The translations under genes and the position numbers were made by a program. From Portulaca oleracea (lineage: Eukaryota > Streptophyta > Magnoliopsida > Caryophyllales > Portulacaceae): 64,000 nt of DNA. Position 1 is the stretch's first letter; each line of letters starts with the position of its first letter. The notes beneath the pieces were generated by a model. The model had not been told where the DNA came from. It did no database searches and saw only the letters and a program-made list of their open reading frames with translations. The stretch spans positions 31,131,317 to 31,195,316 of the forward strand of contig CM055876.1 in assembly GCA_029582165.1 (NCBI GenBank), given 5' to 3'. Positions 11,135-21,993 of the stretch are shown piece after piece.

Positions 11135-11818
11135 TCACTTACGCTCATTTCTACCCCTTACAACCATAGCATCACCACCCTGGTCATCACCATCGGTATC
11201 AAGTTTCTCCTTAGACAGTAAACTAGCCTTTACTTCACTAAGGTTAAGGTCACCACGATTCCCATACAACATGATTTCCTTAAATTGTTTATGTGATGCA
11301 GGCAGGGACAGAATTAAATGAAAAGCCTTATCCTCATCGGTGTGTTTTATATCCATTGATTCCAATTCAGTAATGATCGAATCAAATTCACTAAGATGTA
11401 CCTGAATAGAAGTACCTTGGGGCATCTTCAACCTGTAGAATTTCTCCTTCATTCGGTACTTGTTTGCACGACTCTTCGACATGTACAGCTTTTCCAGTTT
11501 GATCCAGAACACCCGAGGTTTCTCGATATGCATCACCTCTCTCTGAATGTGCTCCGCCAAGCACAGCTGAATCCCTGCCACGGTCTTATCTTCAAGCTTC
11601 TTCCACTCCCTTGGAGTCAGATTCCCCTTGATATCCTTCTGGAGTTTTTGGAATTCATCATCGCTCATTGTCGCATCAGTCTTCGTGTCGGGATACTCAA
11701 TCACATCCCATAACCCGTGCTGAATCAGGACCGCCTTCATCTGCAGTCTCCACATAGTAAAACTCCTCGTTCCATCAAATTTTGGAATATCGCACTTCAT
11801 GATTGAAGCCATCTCCAC
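11135..11818 (-). CDS. Copia Gag protein, intact ORF
   Basis: A 227-residue Gag (capsid precursor) opens MEMASIMKCDIPKFDG. It contains the Copia Gag signature in order: FTMWRLQMKAVLIQHGLWDV (residues about 20-40), a W..L..LY..K block (VFWIKLEKLYMSKS, about 104-118) and LILSLPASHKQF (about 167-178). It starts 18 bp downstream of the LTR, just past the primer-binding site. The zinc knuckle lies further downstream but is separated by a stop, so this ORF is a capsid-only Gag. It may still be translated, but the element lacks a usable Pol. Confidence 0.9.
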   Translation of the reverse strand: MEMASIMKCDIPKFDGTRSFTMWRLQMKAVLIQHGLWDVIEYPDTKTDATMSDDEFQKLQKDIKGNLTPREWKKLEDKTVAGIQLCLAEHIQREVMHIEKPRVFWIKLEKLYMSKSRANKYRMKEKFYRLKMPQGTSIQVHLSEFDSIITELESMDIKHTDEDKAFHLILSLPASHKQFKEIMLYGNRGDLNLSEVKASLLSKEKLDTDGDDQGGDAMVVRGRNERK

Positions 11819-11835
11819 CTTGCTCTGATACCACT

Positions 11836-12411
11836 TGTTAGAGAAAAGTGAGTAGCAAGGTAACAGCAGAAGCGAATAATAGAATTGAAAACGAGATGAC
11901 GGATATTACGACAAAATTTAGGAACGAAAAATAAGCGATAAAATCAAACACCAGAATTACGTGGGAAACCGAAGAACTCGGAGAAAAACCCGCGGACGGC
12001 GACAGCCAGAAAATAATCCACTATGAGAAAGGAGGAGTACACCTGATCATTATTACAGGGTGTGATGCGATTCACAAAGGAGATTACAATAACAATCTCT
12101 CAACACTCAACTCACAATCTCTCAGGATACACTGGGGAAAATATTGGTGCGACCCCTTTCTCTCTCAATATTTTCTCTCTCTCTCTAGCTCTCTGTGTTT
12201 TCTGATGATGTTTTTGGTGGAGAAACATGCACCTTATTTATAGGGAGAACTCCCTATAACCTAACTTGACTCCCACTCCAAATAGATTTAGAATCTAATA
12301 CAATTAGGAAACCCAACACAATAAGGAAACCTAAATAATATCCTAATACAATTAGGAAACAAATAAATGTGAGATCAAGAGATTTGGTGATTTTAGGACA
12401 CTTTTCTAATA
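11836..12411 (-). mobile_element. 5' LTR of the Copia element
   Basis: This 576-bp copy begins TGTTAGAGAAAAG and ends CTTTTCTAATA, where the terminal CA has mutated to TA. The next five bases are the TSD GAGGA. It carries the element promoter on the minus strand. The primer-binding site lies directly inside it. Confidence 0.95.
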
Positions 12412-13188
12412 GAGGAATTGATAGACAGTTTTTGATTTATCTATCTTGGTAGACCTAAACATTTTTTTGAGACGTACAAATGAAAATATGTGAGTTTGGA
12501 AAAAAATGAAAGAAAAAAAAAGAACTTCTTTGAGTTTAATTTACTTAGCTAAATATATCCAAAACTACTTAATTATTTATCAGTTTTTATATAATTGTAG
12601 CAAGTTTTGGGTTTGATATTAAATTTTAGTTAAATATTCTGTTGTTAAATTAATGTAAAATTAAAAGAATCACTACAACAGAAACAGGCTCCAGCGACAT
12701 TTATTTTGCCCTATAGTGGCATTTATAAATGCCGCTAAAGCCTATAGCGACATTTAAACAAATGCCGCTAGAGGCAATGTCGCCATAGGTTTGTGTGGCA
12801 TTTATCACAAATGCCGCTATAGGGTCAAATAAAGGCCACTATAGGGTATATGTTAAAAAAAGATATAAAACCATAGATTTTTCATATATGCCTGAATTTC
12901 CAATATACTACTAATGTGTATTGTATCTAACCAATTATAAACCTGCTTATAAATTGATAAAACTATATATTAAAAGCACAAGTTTTTCCAAAATAAAACT
13001 TGATTTCTCATAGAAGAGTATTAGTCATGAATTGTAATGTATCACATACAACCAACTAGATTTAAAACACAACTTGGAGGTTTCAAGTTTCGCCTACAAA
13101 ATATACAAGAATTTTGTATTCACTAGCTTGACATCCTCTAGTTTATACAAAAGTGAGAAATAGTCAAGCGAATCTGATTGAAGCGATT

Positions 13189-15291
13189 TTACTCTACAAA
13201 AGGCTTCTCTTTGACATCCTCTACTCGGAATATGGTACTTAGTTCAATCAAAATTGACAAAACCTTGTCATCCACATTTCCTCTCAATGCAACAGGAAGC
13301 AGATGTTGCATAAGCACATGATAATCATGGCTTTTAAGGCCGCTTAATGTTTTGTGCTTTTGCACACAACGAGAAATATTTGATGCATAACCATCGGGAA
13401 ATTTCACCTTTTCCAAGATTTCATAAAAGAACTTCTTCCCCTCCTTACTCATGTTAAAGCAGGCAGGCGGCAAATATAATCTTTTAGATTCACCACGTCG
13501 TTGAGGCCATAACTTCTTCCTTATCCGCATGTGTTGAATGTCACGACGCGCTTTGAGATTATCCTTTGACTTTCCATCAATATTCAACAAAGTGCTTGTG
13601 ACACTCTCGCACACATTCTTTTCTATGTGCATCATGTCAAGATTATGACGAATTAAATTATGCTTCCAATAAGGAAAAGTGAAGAAAATACTCTTTTTTT
13701 TCCATGTGAACTCAGGAACCCTAGTACATGGACCACTCATTTTACCTAAAGTGAAGTCGATGTCCTTCAACTGCTCTAGTACTTTGTCTCCAGATGGTGG
13801 CTTACATGTATTCAAATCATCCATGAACCGTTGATGTCCCATAAATGAAAACTTACCCCCATATTTCAATCTAATAGAGCATGTATCTACATTGCATGAA
13901 GGACAAGCAAATCTTCCATATGTATTCCAACCAGAGAGATTGCCTAATGCGGGGAAATCATTTATAGTCCACAAAAGGACGGCATGCAATTGAAAATTTT
14001 GGCCCGTGCATGCATCATAAGTTCGCACCCCAACATCCCATAATTCTATCAACTCTTCAATAAGAGGCTGTAAATACACATCAATATCATTTCCCGGAGC
14101 CTTTGGACCAGGAATAATTAATGACAAAATAAAGTTTTCTGGTTTCATACATAACCATGGAGGCACATTGTATGGTATCAAAAACACAGGCCAAACACTA
14201 TATCGACTATCTTGCCTACCAAAGGGGTTGAATCCATCACTTGAAAGCCCAAGTCTAACATTCCGAGGTTCAGCACCGAAAGGAGGATATACGGCATCAA
14301 TATGTTTCCAAGCAGGGGAGTCAGCAGGATGCCTTAAAATGCCATCCTTCCTTCGCTCTTTGTCATGCCACACCATGTTTTCTGCCATTTCACCTGACAT
14401 GAACAATCTTTGCATTCTTGGCTTAAGAGGGAAATACCGTAATACTTTAGCAGGAATTGACCTTTTCCTTTTTTTTGTAACTCCCAATTGGTTTTCATGA
14501 TTCTTCCACCGAGACGTATGACAAACAGTACACTCTATTGCATTTGCATTTTCTTTCCAAAACAACATGCAATCATTAGGGCATGCATCTATTTTCTCAT
14601 ACTTAAGACCCAAACCCTCTACGATTTTCCGTGATTCATTTATAGAACCAGGCAAAGTCTCACCTTCAGGGAAAACATCTTTCAAAAGTTTCAACAATAC
14701 ATCAAATGATTTATTTGACCATCCAAAGCGACACTTCACATTGTACAAATGCAACAAGAATGACAATCTGCTATATTTTTTACACCCCGGATACAATTCC
14801 TTGTTTGCTTCTTCCATAAGACAATTGAACTTTTCCATATTCACATCAGAGTTTACATTATTGTTCTCTCCATGAGACACACCCAAATTTGGCTCCTCAC
14901 TTCCAGTTTGTTCTACATTCACATCATCATTATGAGAAGGAATTCCAAAAATATTACACAACATTTCCATCACATCATCATCACCATTATCATCAACATT
15001 TTCATCATCATTACCAATATCCTCATTGACATTCAAAGTTGTTCCCATACTTGGTACACATAATGATTCCCCATGACAATACCAAGTTTCATAGTCTTCA
15101 ATCATTCTATTTTCAACAAGGTGGTCAAATATTTGTTCCCGAGATCTATAAAAACGATTGACACACTTTTGGCATGGGCAGAGGACTTTTTCATCCTTAT
15201 TCCTGAATGCGAACTCCAAAAATTGATTAATGCCACCCAAGTATTCTTGCCAGTTATTACTGTCAATCCATTTCCTCTTTCGTTGGTCCAT
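13189..15291 (-). CDS. TNPD-like transposase of the CACTA element, C-terminally truncated
   Basis: A single ORF of about 700 residues starts best at the Met of MDQRKRKWIDSNN (15291); an in-frame Met nine codons upstream also exists. The Transpos_assoc domain is at residues about 1-75, with the C-x2-C pair of LCPCQKCVNRF and a WYCHGE end. The tnp2 (Transposase_21) domain spans about 280-520, with LSSDGFNPFG, VLLWTINDFPALGNLSGW and CPSCN. A truncated DUF4218 begins at KSHDYHVLMQHLLP and stops within about 35 residues, where intact relatives run on for hundreds. The element therefore probably encodes a catalytically incomplete or regulatory protein, unless a spliced exon was missed in the remaining 518 bp. 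Confidence 0.88.
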   Translation of the reverse strand: MDQRKRKWIDSNNWQEYLGGINQFLEFAFRNKDEKVLCPCQKCVNRFYRSREQIFDHLVENRMIEDYETWYCHGESLCVPSMGTTLNVNEDIGNDDENVDDNGDDDVMEMLCNIFGIPSHNDDVNVEQTGSEEPNLGVSHGENNNVNSDVNMEKFNCLMEEANKELYPGCKKYSRLSFLLHLYNVKCRFGWSNKSFDVLLKLLKDVFPEGETLPGSINESRKIVEGLGLKYEKIDACPNDCMLFWKENANAIECTVCHTSRWKNHENQLGVTKKRKRSIPAKVLRYFPLKPRMQRLFMSGEMAENMVWHDKERRKDGILRHPADSPAWKHIDAVYPPFGAEPRNVRLGLSSDGFNPFGRQDSRYSVWPVFLIPYNVPPWLCMKPENFILSLIIPGPKAPGNDIDVYLQPLIEELIELWDVGVRTYDACTGQNFQLHAVLLWTINDFPALGNLSGWNTYGRFACPSCNVDTCSIRLKYGGKFSFMGHQRFMDDLNTCKPPSGDKVLEQLKDIDFTLGKMSGPCTRVPEFTWKKKSIFFTFPYWKHNLIRHNLDMMHIEKNVCESVTSTLLNIDGKSKDNLKARRDIQHMRIRKKLWPQRRGESKRLYLPPACFNMSKEGKKFFYEILEKVKFPDGYASNISRCVQKHKTLSGLKSHDYHVLMQHLLPVALRGNVDDKVLSILIELSTIFRVEDVKEKPFVE

Positions 15292-15319
15292 CCTTTTATT
15301 AGCATCAAAACAATACATG

Positions 15320-17935
15320 AGTTGTCATCCATGTAAGAACCAAGAAAAATAAGCATCTAAACAACTACACTTAAGTGTCATCTATGTAAGCTTTTCAATA
15401 GAGTAGTAGCATCAACATAATATTTATCACAAAAACTAACGAAATAGATAACTAAGAGTATAGGAACCAAAAAGGCAACTACCTCTGGAGTACTATAGGA
15501 CTTTGTCTTCCTCACAAAAAATGAATGATGCTTGCTCCTGTTTAAAACATAAGTCACCATAGATTAATTTAGATGAATCGATAGTTAATTATATAGTCTT
15601 CTCAAACGTTATTCAATTCCACCATTATAATATTTTGAATGCCCCTGATATTTTTAGTAACATGAAATCAGAATATACTAAATGTATGAAAAAAAAATTA
15701 GAAAACCTATTCTCAAATATTAGAATCAAACATCCCAAAGCTAACCCCTAACTTTATGGTATCAACCCACAATTGCTACACTAACATTTGATAATAATAC
15801 TATTAGTTATATATTGTTTGAAAAAAAATAATGGTAAACATTCATTAAAAAAATAAACTATGATAATAAAGTTGGAGCACAATGGAATGAATGAAGCATA
15901 GAGGTATTCTTTTAAATAATATATGTTTTAGCATGCTGGAGTTTAATAATTATATGTTTTAGTATATCAAGTTGAAGATGGCCCAAAGTCAAATTAGAAT
16001 CCCACACTAACTATAATTGTGTAGCCCAAACAAAGAAGTCATGCTCAAATGGAATTTAAGTTCTTCCACTTCCTCTTAATAGTACTCCCCACCAAAAAAA
16101 AAAAACAGAGAAAAAGAAAGGGACGGAAAGAAATGACTAAGACATAACTGTTATATGCCAGAAAACATGTTGTACAAGTGAAAAAGATTAAAAAAGCACA
16201 AAAAATTAAAAAGAAAAAAGCATTTGAATAATAAGAATTAATGAATATGTTACAAAAATAATTGAATATACTCTGTGACAATATTGCACATTCCATATGA
16301 TTAAGTACCACATACAGCATCATTAATGTGTCAAATAATACACAGCACCTACCAAAGGCCACTAAGAAATCCTTCTTAATCATCAAAAACATACTCCTAC
16401 CCCATGATTTCAGCTAATTTCATCACATTAAGACATGATTGGGCCCTCTGCAGTAAAATAAATGTTTGATGAGGCATTGTTGACAATATCAGAGATTCAT
16501 ACACCAGAACATGGTCTCTAAAACATCATTTATGAAGCAATCTCCATGACCTTCATTTACTAAACATCCCTTTTTAAAGACTATACACATGAGGTACATA
16601 AATAAGAGCCTCATTTATACCTTACGAAAGCGAAACTCTCAGTTCTGAAAGTGACAATTTGGATAAAGACGGACCAAATATCAGAGTGAAACTTCTCCAA
16701 TACTACTATGGACCCATACATCACAATATGGTCAAATACATGAAGCAATCACCATGGGCTCCATTCCTTCAAATGTTCCTTTTTACAGGCTATACACATA
16801 AAGGTACACAAAGAGGAATGTTCTGTTCTAGAATAGAAGATGGCAAAGCAATATCACCTAAATCAATTTAACGTCATATACGAATTCCCATTCCATTGAA
16901 TTATTTAGCAATATCACAGGATGTAGGAATAACACTTTCACATAAAAGTCAAAAGAAAACAAAAATGATGCCATACCTTCTAATAAATGAATACTAATTA
17001 ATTAACCAGTAAGGGGTATGAAGTGTAGGCATAAAAGTACAAATGTGATTAGGGTATGAAGAAGGTAGGTTTAGCCGATCCAATTGACCAAGAATCCCAG
17101 AAAGAATGGAAAGATGCAAGTACAAAAAGAAGAATGAATCAGCATAATAAGTAGTAAGTACCAACATAACATATAATTTGTCAAGACCCAATTACACCTG
17201 AGTTAATATATAATCACCATTGAACTAATTATTCATGATTAACGTTTAATTCTATCAAGATATATACATCACTGAATCATCAGTAGGGCACACAATGATT
17301 TAATTAGAAAGAGAGGGATGGTATATGATTTCAGAAAAATGGTGTCTACAATACTTTGAGTACCAGAGAGTAAGCAAATTCATTCCAGCAATTTTGTGAA
17401 TGAGAGCAGCGGACGTACCCGCCCTGTAATCTGACGTACTAGGTAGTGCTAGCAGCAGTCCAATAGAGGAAGAAGGCGACTGAGGAAGAAAACCTACGAA
17501 GAAGAAGGTAAATGTTAACATGACGTCTGAGACATTCCTGAAAAATGAGAAATGAGAAAAGCTGAACCAGGAATGGAAGTGTGAGACCGACTGAGGACGA
17601 AGAAGAAGGCGAGTGTGAGCACGACTGAGGACGTCTAAGAGCCAAGAGGAGGTCCACCCATGTCTTCTCCAGAACGCAGGATCTTAGGGTTTAGTTTTGG
17701 ACGAAGAAGAAGCGGTTGCTCCAGACGGACGAAACGGGGCGAAAAAGGGTGCGAAGAGGGGGAATTAGGGTTTAGTTTTGGCCCTTTTGGGTTATCTCAT
17801 ATTAGATGGCGCCATAGGGTCAGATTTTTTTTCATTTCGGCGGTCAAAATTGTATCACTTCAATTTTCATTTCAGCGCCTTGCCATACGCTCAAAATTTT
17901 GGGAAATTTTTCATTTGGGGGCAAAGTAGCTAGAG
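15320..17935 (-). other. 5' non-coding half of the CACTA element
   Basis: About 2.6 kb lies upstream of the transposase on its own strand. It is AT-rich from 15320 to 17300 with no readable protein. From 17400 to 17935 it becomes GC-richer with short repeats (GGGTTTAGTTTTGG twice, CTGAGGA-type words), which could be promoter, leader or first-exon sequence of the transposon transcript. Confidence 0.5.
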
Positions 17936-18181
17936 AAACCTATGGTGGCATTTAAATTAAATGCTGCTATAGCCTCTCTTCTTTATTTCAGCCATTGTGC
18001 TTTACTAGCATTTGTTATAAATGCCACTAGATAAATGCCGCTAGAGCCTGTTTTTGTTGTAGTGAATACCCGCCTTTCTTTGTTAAATATGGATGGGCCA
18101 TGTATGTCGATTATTTTATTTATATTATATTCATAACGATAACGATTTTTAGCGTGAATCCTATTTTTTGAGGGATGTGAA

Positions 18182-18664
18182 TGTTGTTAGAGAAAGATAA
18201 ATATATAGGAAAAATCTAGAGAAAGATAAATATATATTATGAAGAGAAAAATTTAAATACTTATCTAGATTTTCTAGGTAGCATAATATCTAGGATATTT
18301 ACCTAGATTAATCTAGATACATAGAATATCTAAGATATTAGTGATGTGTTCTAGAAATATCCTAAGAAATATCAAGATAATTATGAGTTGTAATATGACA
18401 CTTGGCTAACCTCCACCACACATTAAGGAGGTGAAGTTAGTATAAATAGGAGATAGGGCTACTTATATAAGCATACAAGAAAGAGGTGAGCCATACACAC
18501 TCAAGAGAGTATGAGAGGTGTATAAGACTATAAGAGTGTTTGAGAGATCTCCCACATAATTAAGTGAGTGTGTGTATCCAAGTATTGTAAGTGTCTTGCC
18601 ATATTGTTGAGTAATAAGAGAAGTATATTTTCTAATGTACCACTTGCTCCCAAACTTCTCAACA
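18182..18664 (+). mobile_element. probable solo LTR
   Basis: The stretch begins TGTTGTTAGAGA and ends CTTCTCAACA. It contains a TATA box (TATAAATAGG at 18441) followed by a transcript-like region. This fits an isolated Copia-size LTR on the plus strand. Clear matching 5-bp flanks were not found (GTGAA and AATCC), so the edges are tentative. Confidence 0.5.
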
Positions 18665-18834
18665 AATCCTACCTTCATTGATATTCAAATCATATATTTT
18701 TCCATTAATTAAAAGAGTTAAAAAAAGAATAACTACTGCATAGTACTTACTAAGTCTACTGGCATATATAATCCATATATGATGGGATAGTTGGGTGCAT
18801 ATGTCTTGGTGGTTGAAAACAAATCTAATATAAC

Positions 18835-19279
18835 CACTACTAAAAATATGTGTATTACCAATCATTTTTTTCCAACCAATTTAAAATGGTTGGAAAAACC
18901 AACTATTTTAGCAACCATTTGATATTCCAACTATTTTTCAAAAAATTTAGTAGGAAAAATGATTGGAAATTCCAACCAATTTGGCTAAAATGGTTGGAAA
19001 ATTTTCCTACCATCATTTTTCCTACTATTTGGAATTGGTTGGAAAAATGGTTGGATTACCGACTATTTTTCCAACCATTTTCAAATAGTAGGAAAAAATA
19101 TGGTAGGAAAAATTTCCAACCAATTTTAGCAAAATTGGTTGGAATTTCCAACCATTTTTCCCACAAAATTTTTTGAAAAATAGTTGAAATATCAAATCGT
19201 TGCTAAAATAGTTGGTTTTTCCAACCATTTTAAATTGATTGGAAAAAAGTGGTTGGTAATACACATACTTTTAGCAGTT
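18835..19279. mobile_element. foldback CACTA-type MITE, copy 1
   Basis: A 445-bp element begins CACTACTAAAAATATGTG, ends with the inverse (CACATACTTTTAGCAGTT) and is flanked by AAC at both sides (18832-18834 and 19280-19282). Almost its whole length is one imperfect palindrome built from AACCATTTT/TGGTTGGAAA words. The 3-bp duplication and CACTA start place it with CACTA elements. It has no real coding capacity. Confidence 0.88.
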
Positions 19280-20152
19280 AACCATCTCTTCTATTCACGC
19301 ATCTATTTTGTTTGCGTCTCCAGCCAAATTTTACTCATGGTCGGAGTCAACTAACTTTTCGACGCAAAAATTGATTATGATATAAAAAAGATGAGTAACT
19401 TTTTCTGTAACTACAATATTTCAATAATGAATAATGCTTTCTGACATTCAAACTCGGCCTTTACCTAATTTGCACATTATGTTCCGAGACAAAACATTGA
19501 TGAGAACAAAAAGAAGATTTACATGTGAGTTAATCAACCCACTATCTATCAATGACAATCTGTTACATGCTCATAATTAAGTCAAATACCAAACAGGACT
19601 TTCCCCGCTATTAAGGGCCATGTTCAAATACAATATAAGTAGTAATTTTACACAAATCATAGAGGCTACTTCCATTAAAAAAATAATGATAATGAAAGAA
19701 TACCAACTACACATCATAAACTCATTTTCATATGCTGGCCACTCCATATATCCACTGTATATTATATATTATCATTACCCAATTTCATATCTTGGTCGCT
19801 GGACCAAATCTAAACATATAGTAAATACCTAATTAAAAATCAACAATTCAAAAACTTGAATTATATAATTATTATCAACACATGCATCTCCTGGCAATAT
19901 ATAACTACCCAATGCGAGAACACACCTGGTCGGAATCAACAAACTTTCAACGCACGAAATTATTAGAATATATGGCATGCATTTCGAATGGAGATTAAAA
20001 TACACAATGCATGACTCATCACTCATCAATTCATCATCAGTAGTGAGCCCGTAACTGTATATATAGGGATACATGCAGGAACCCAGGAACACAGATAAAA
20101 CCTGCAGTATAATAATTAAAGAAAAGATAGATAGAAATCCTGATTAAAAGAG
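19280..20152 (+). promoter_or_regulatory. upstream region of the secreted-peptide gene
   Basis: A TATATATA box at 20058-20065 lies about 90 bp before the start codon. Two blocks repeat a motif seen twice more: GGTCGGAGTCAACTAACTTT at about 19339, and GGTCGGAATCAACAAACTTT at about 19929. The block 19787-19950 has a diverged copy at 3585-3735. The repeated GGTCGGA.TCAAC element and the CTTGGTCG.TGGACC block are candidates for conserved cis elements. Confidence 0.5.
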
Positions 20153-20422
20153 ATGGCAGGTGCAGGGAAGCTGGCGTTGGTGTTTATTGCGGTGGTGATG
20201 GTGGCGGTTTTGGGCGCAACCACCGCAAACGGGCGGAGCATAATACAGCTGAAAGATTTGCATGCCGTGGAAACCACCGACCCAGCGGCGGTGGCAAAGG
20301 TGGTTCAGCTGGATGGTGTCGTTGAACCACGTCCGTACTGGGAATGCATGGCGTATTGTTTTAAAGAGACACTTTCTATCTTGGAATGCTTTGGTATATG
20401 CGGCCCCCCTCCTACGTCCTAA
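20153..20422 (+). CDS. small secreted four-cysteine peptide (hairpinin-like spacing)
   Basis: The 89-residue protein has a strong signal peptide (residues 1-26, KLALVFIAVVMVAVLGA core, likely cut near TANG). Residues 27-62 form a cysteine-free segment. The short C-terminal module carries C65, C69, C79 and C83, a CX3C-X9-CX3C pattern followed by GPPPTS. That spacing matches the helix-turn-helix alpha-hairpinin type of plant antimicrobial or protease-inhibitor peptides, but the rest is not recognisable, so function is not claimed. No intron is needed. The gene is flanked by two CACTA MITEs, and a relic of its promoter occurs at 3585. It could also be a thionin-like or signalling peptide. Confidence 0.72.
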   Translation: MAGAGKLALVFIAVVMVAVLGATTANGRSIIQLKDLHAVETTDPAAVAKVVQLDGVVEPRPYWECMAYCFKETLSILECFGICGPPPTS

Positions 20423-20783
20423 GTCATGACCAGTTCTCATCATTAGCTATATTTGTTGTGTTTTTCAGTCATTTGTAATATAAGTTATTCACCAAGTCTG
20501 TTAGTGTTATGTAACTTTAATTTGATCTAGTTTCTTCAATTCGGTTGCATGTCGTTTTTACCTGCAGTACACTTAATACTGTAACGATGACTATGTACGT
20601 GCTTCAAATAAGATAATGAGATGTCTAGAATCATATAAATTTTTAAATATTTTGGATTATTTCTAATTTATATTTTTCATCAACATAAATAGTTATTTTT
20701 TTTCTGTAATTACATCATATTTATCGATTACAAATATATCACAATATACATCCATTGTATAGATAGTTAATTATATAACCATT

Positions 20784-20786
<3 letters not shown>

Positions 20787-20826
<40 letters not shown>
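20787..20826. repeat. (AT)n microsatellite
   Basis: An alternating AT tract of about 40 bp, 370 bp downstream of the peptide gene. Confidence 0.9.
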
Positions 20827-20829
<3 letters not shown>

Positions 20830-21057
20830 GCAAATATTTATGAAAAAGTGTAAAACCCCCCTTATATAATTTATCAATGGTGAACAAACCTCAAATTAAT
20901 TAATGAACTACACCTTTCACCTTATATATAACAATTTAAACCCGCATAATTTATAATGATTCAATACGTACTGCTCATATTTTCACCATAATAAAATTGG
21001 TTTAATCATTTTCTTTTACTTTAGACATCTGTCTTTTTTTTACGTCAACTCAATGTT

Positions 21058-21059
<2 letters not shown>

Positions 21060-21122
<63 letters not shown>
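21060..21122. repeat. (TA)n microsatellite with (CA)n tail
   Basis: An alternating tract of about 62 bp followed by CACACTCACACACACAC. Confidence 0.9.
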
Positions 21123-21128
<6 letters not shown>

Positions 21129-21199
21129 TCACACACACACATGCATGCACAATACCCGAATTCATTTGACAGATTAAAGTCCCTCCTCGAAGAAAGGAT

Positions 21200-21540
21200 G
21201 AGCCTCTTTTTTTTTTTGTGCAGAATTTAGCCCACGCTACACTTAAAACATGCTCATCAAACATCCAACCATTTAGAACAATTATAGTGTTGGAATCCAC
21301 TTCCTTACACTTGAAACACATATCCAAATCTCTTACCATTCCTCCCTAATCAACCTCATTCGGCAAATTGCCTACAAATAAAGAGTAAGAACTACCATCA
21401 TGCTCACTAGCACTATAAGATTGCATAAGCATATTGATCAGGGGAGCAAACATATTAGCTACAGGAACAAATGGAACAACCGACAACATCAATTGAAGCC
21501 CAATAAAAAGAAATTGAGATTTAGACGATGCTCCTAACGA
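21200..21540 (-). pseudogene. RRM-domain fragment, perhaps from a LINE ORF1
   Basis: On the minus strand SYSLFVGNLPNEVD gives an RNP2-type start of an RNA-recognition motif. After a stop codon, a later RRM piece NTIIVLNGWMFDEHVLSVAW follows with the middle of the domain missing. RRMs occur in ORF1 of BNR-type plant LINEs and in many host RNA-binding proteins; either could be the source. The in-frame stop and the missing RNP1 show it is a dead fragment. Confidence 0.45.
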
Positions 21541-21546
21541 CACACT

Positions 21547-21990
21547 CACTGCTAAAAATATGTTTATTACCAACCATTCTTTTCCAACCAATTTAAAATG
21601 GTTGGAAAAATTCACCATTTTAGCAACCATTTAATATTCCAACTATTTTTCAAAAACTTTAGTAGGAAAAATGGTTGGAAATTTCAACCAATTTTGCTAA
21701 AATGGTTGGAAAATTTTCCTACCATCCTTTTTCCTACTATTTGAAAATGGTTGGAAAAATGGTTGGATTACTAACCATTTTCCCAACCAATTTCAAATGG
21801 TAGGAAAAGGATGGTAGGAAAATTTTCCAACCAATTTTAACAAAATTGGTTGGAATTTCCAACCATTTTTCCCACAAAATTTTTTGAAAAATAGTTGAAA
21901 TATCAAATGGTTTCTAAAATGATTGATTTTTCCAACCATTTTAAATTGGTTGGAAAGAAGTGGTTGGTAATACGCATATTTTTAGTAGGG
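21547..21990. mobile_element. foldback CACTA-type MITE, copy 2
   Basis: This 444-bp relative of 18835-19279 begins CACTGCTAAAAATATG and ends CATATTTTTAGTAGGG, with ACT on both sides (21544-21546 and 21991-21993). Internal words are the same (TGGTTGGAAAAAT, CCAACCATTTT). It inserted next to the RRM relic. Confidence 0.88.
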
Positions 21991-21993
21991 ACT

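Larger units (their letters stand above)
7170..12411 (-). mobile_element. complete Ty1/Copia retrotransposon, TSD GAGGA
   Basis: The 5242-bp element is bounded by TGTTAG...CTAACA/CTAATA termini and an exact GAGGA duplication at 7165-7169 and 12412-12416. Its order on the minus strand is LTR (11836-12411), primer-binding site TGGTATCAGAGC (about 11823-11834), gag (11135-11818), zinc knuckle, integrase, reverse transcriptase, RNase H, polypurine tract AAGGTGGAG (about 7750-7758) and LTR (7170-7746). Gag is open, but pol is broken many times. The two LTRs differ at roughly 15 positions by eye, so the insertion is fairly young while its pol looks much older. It was probably mobilised by proteins from a relative. 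Confidence 0.95.
12671..18064 (-). mobile_element. CACTA (En/Spm, CMC) DNA transposon, TSD AAT
   Basis: The 5394-bp element has CACTACAACAGAAACAGGCT at the left end and its near-perfect inverse AGCCTGTTTTTGTTGTAGTG at the right, with a 3-bp duplication AAT on both sides (12668-12670 and 18065-18067). Subterminal repeats built on ATGCCGCTA and TATAG(G/C)GGCA are dense within 200 bp of each end, as expected for transposase-binding arrays. One gene, a TNPD-type transposase, is readable on the minus strand. No TNPA-like second gene was recognised. Confidence 0.93.

Noticed and set aside
18850..19264. Opposed ORFs of 108 and 79 codons rich in Asn, Phe and Lys
   Set aside because: They are both strands of the palindromic MITE and give the same low-complexity peptide in both directions.
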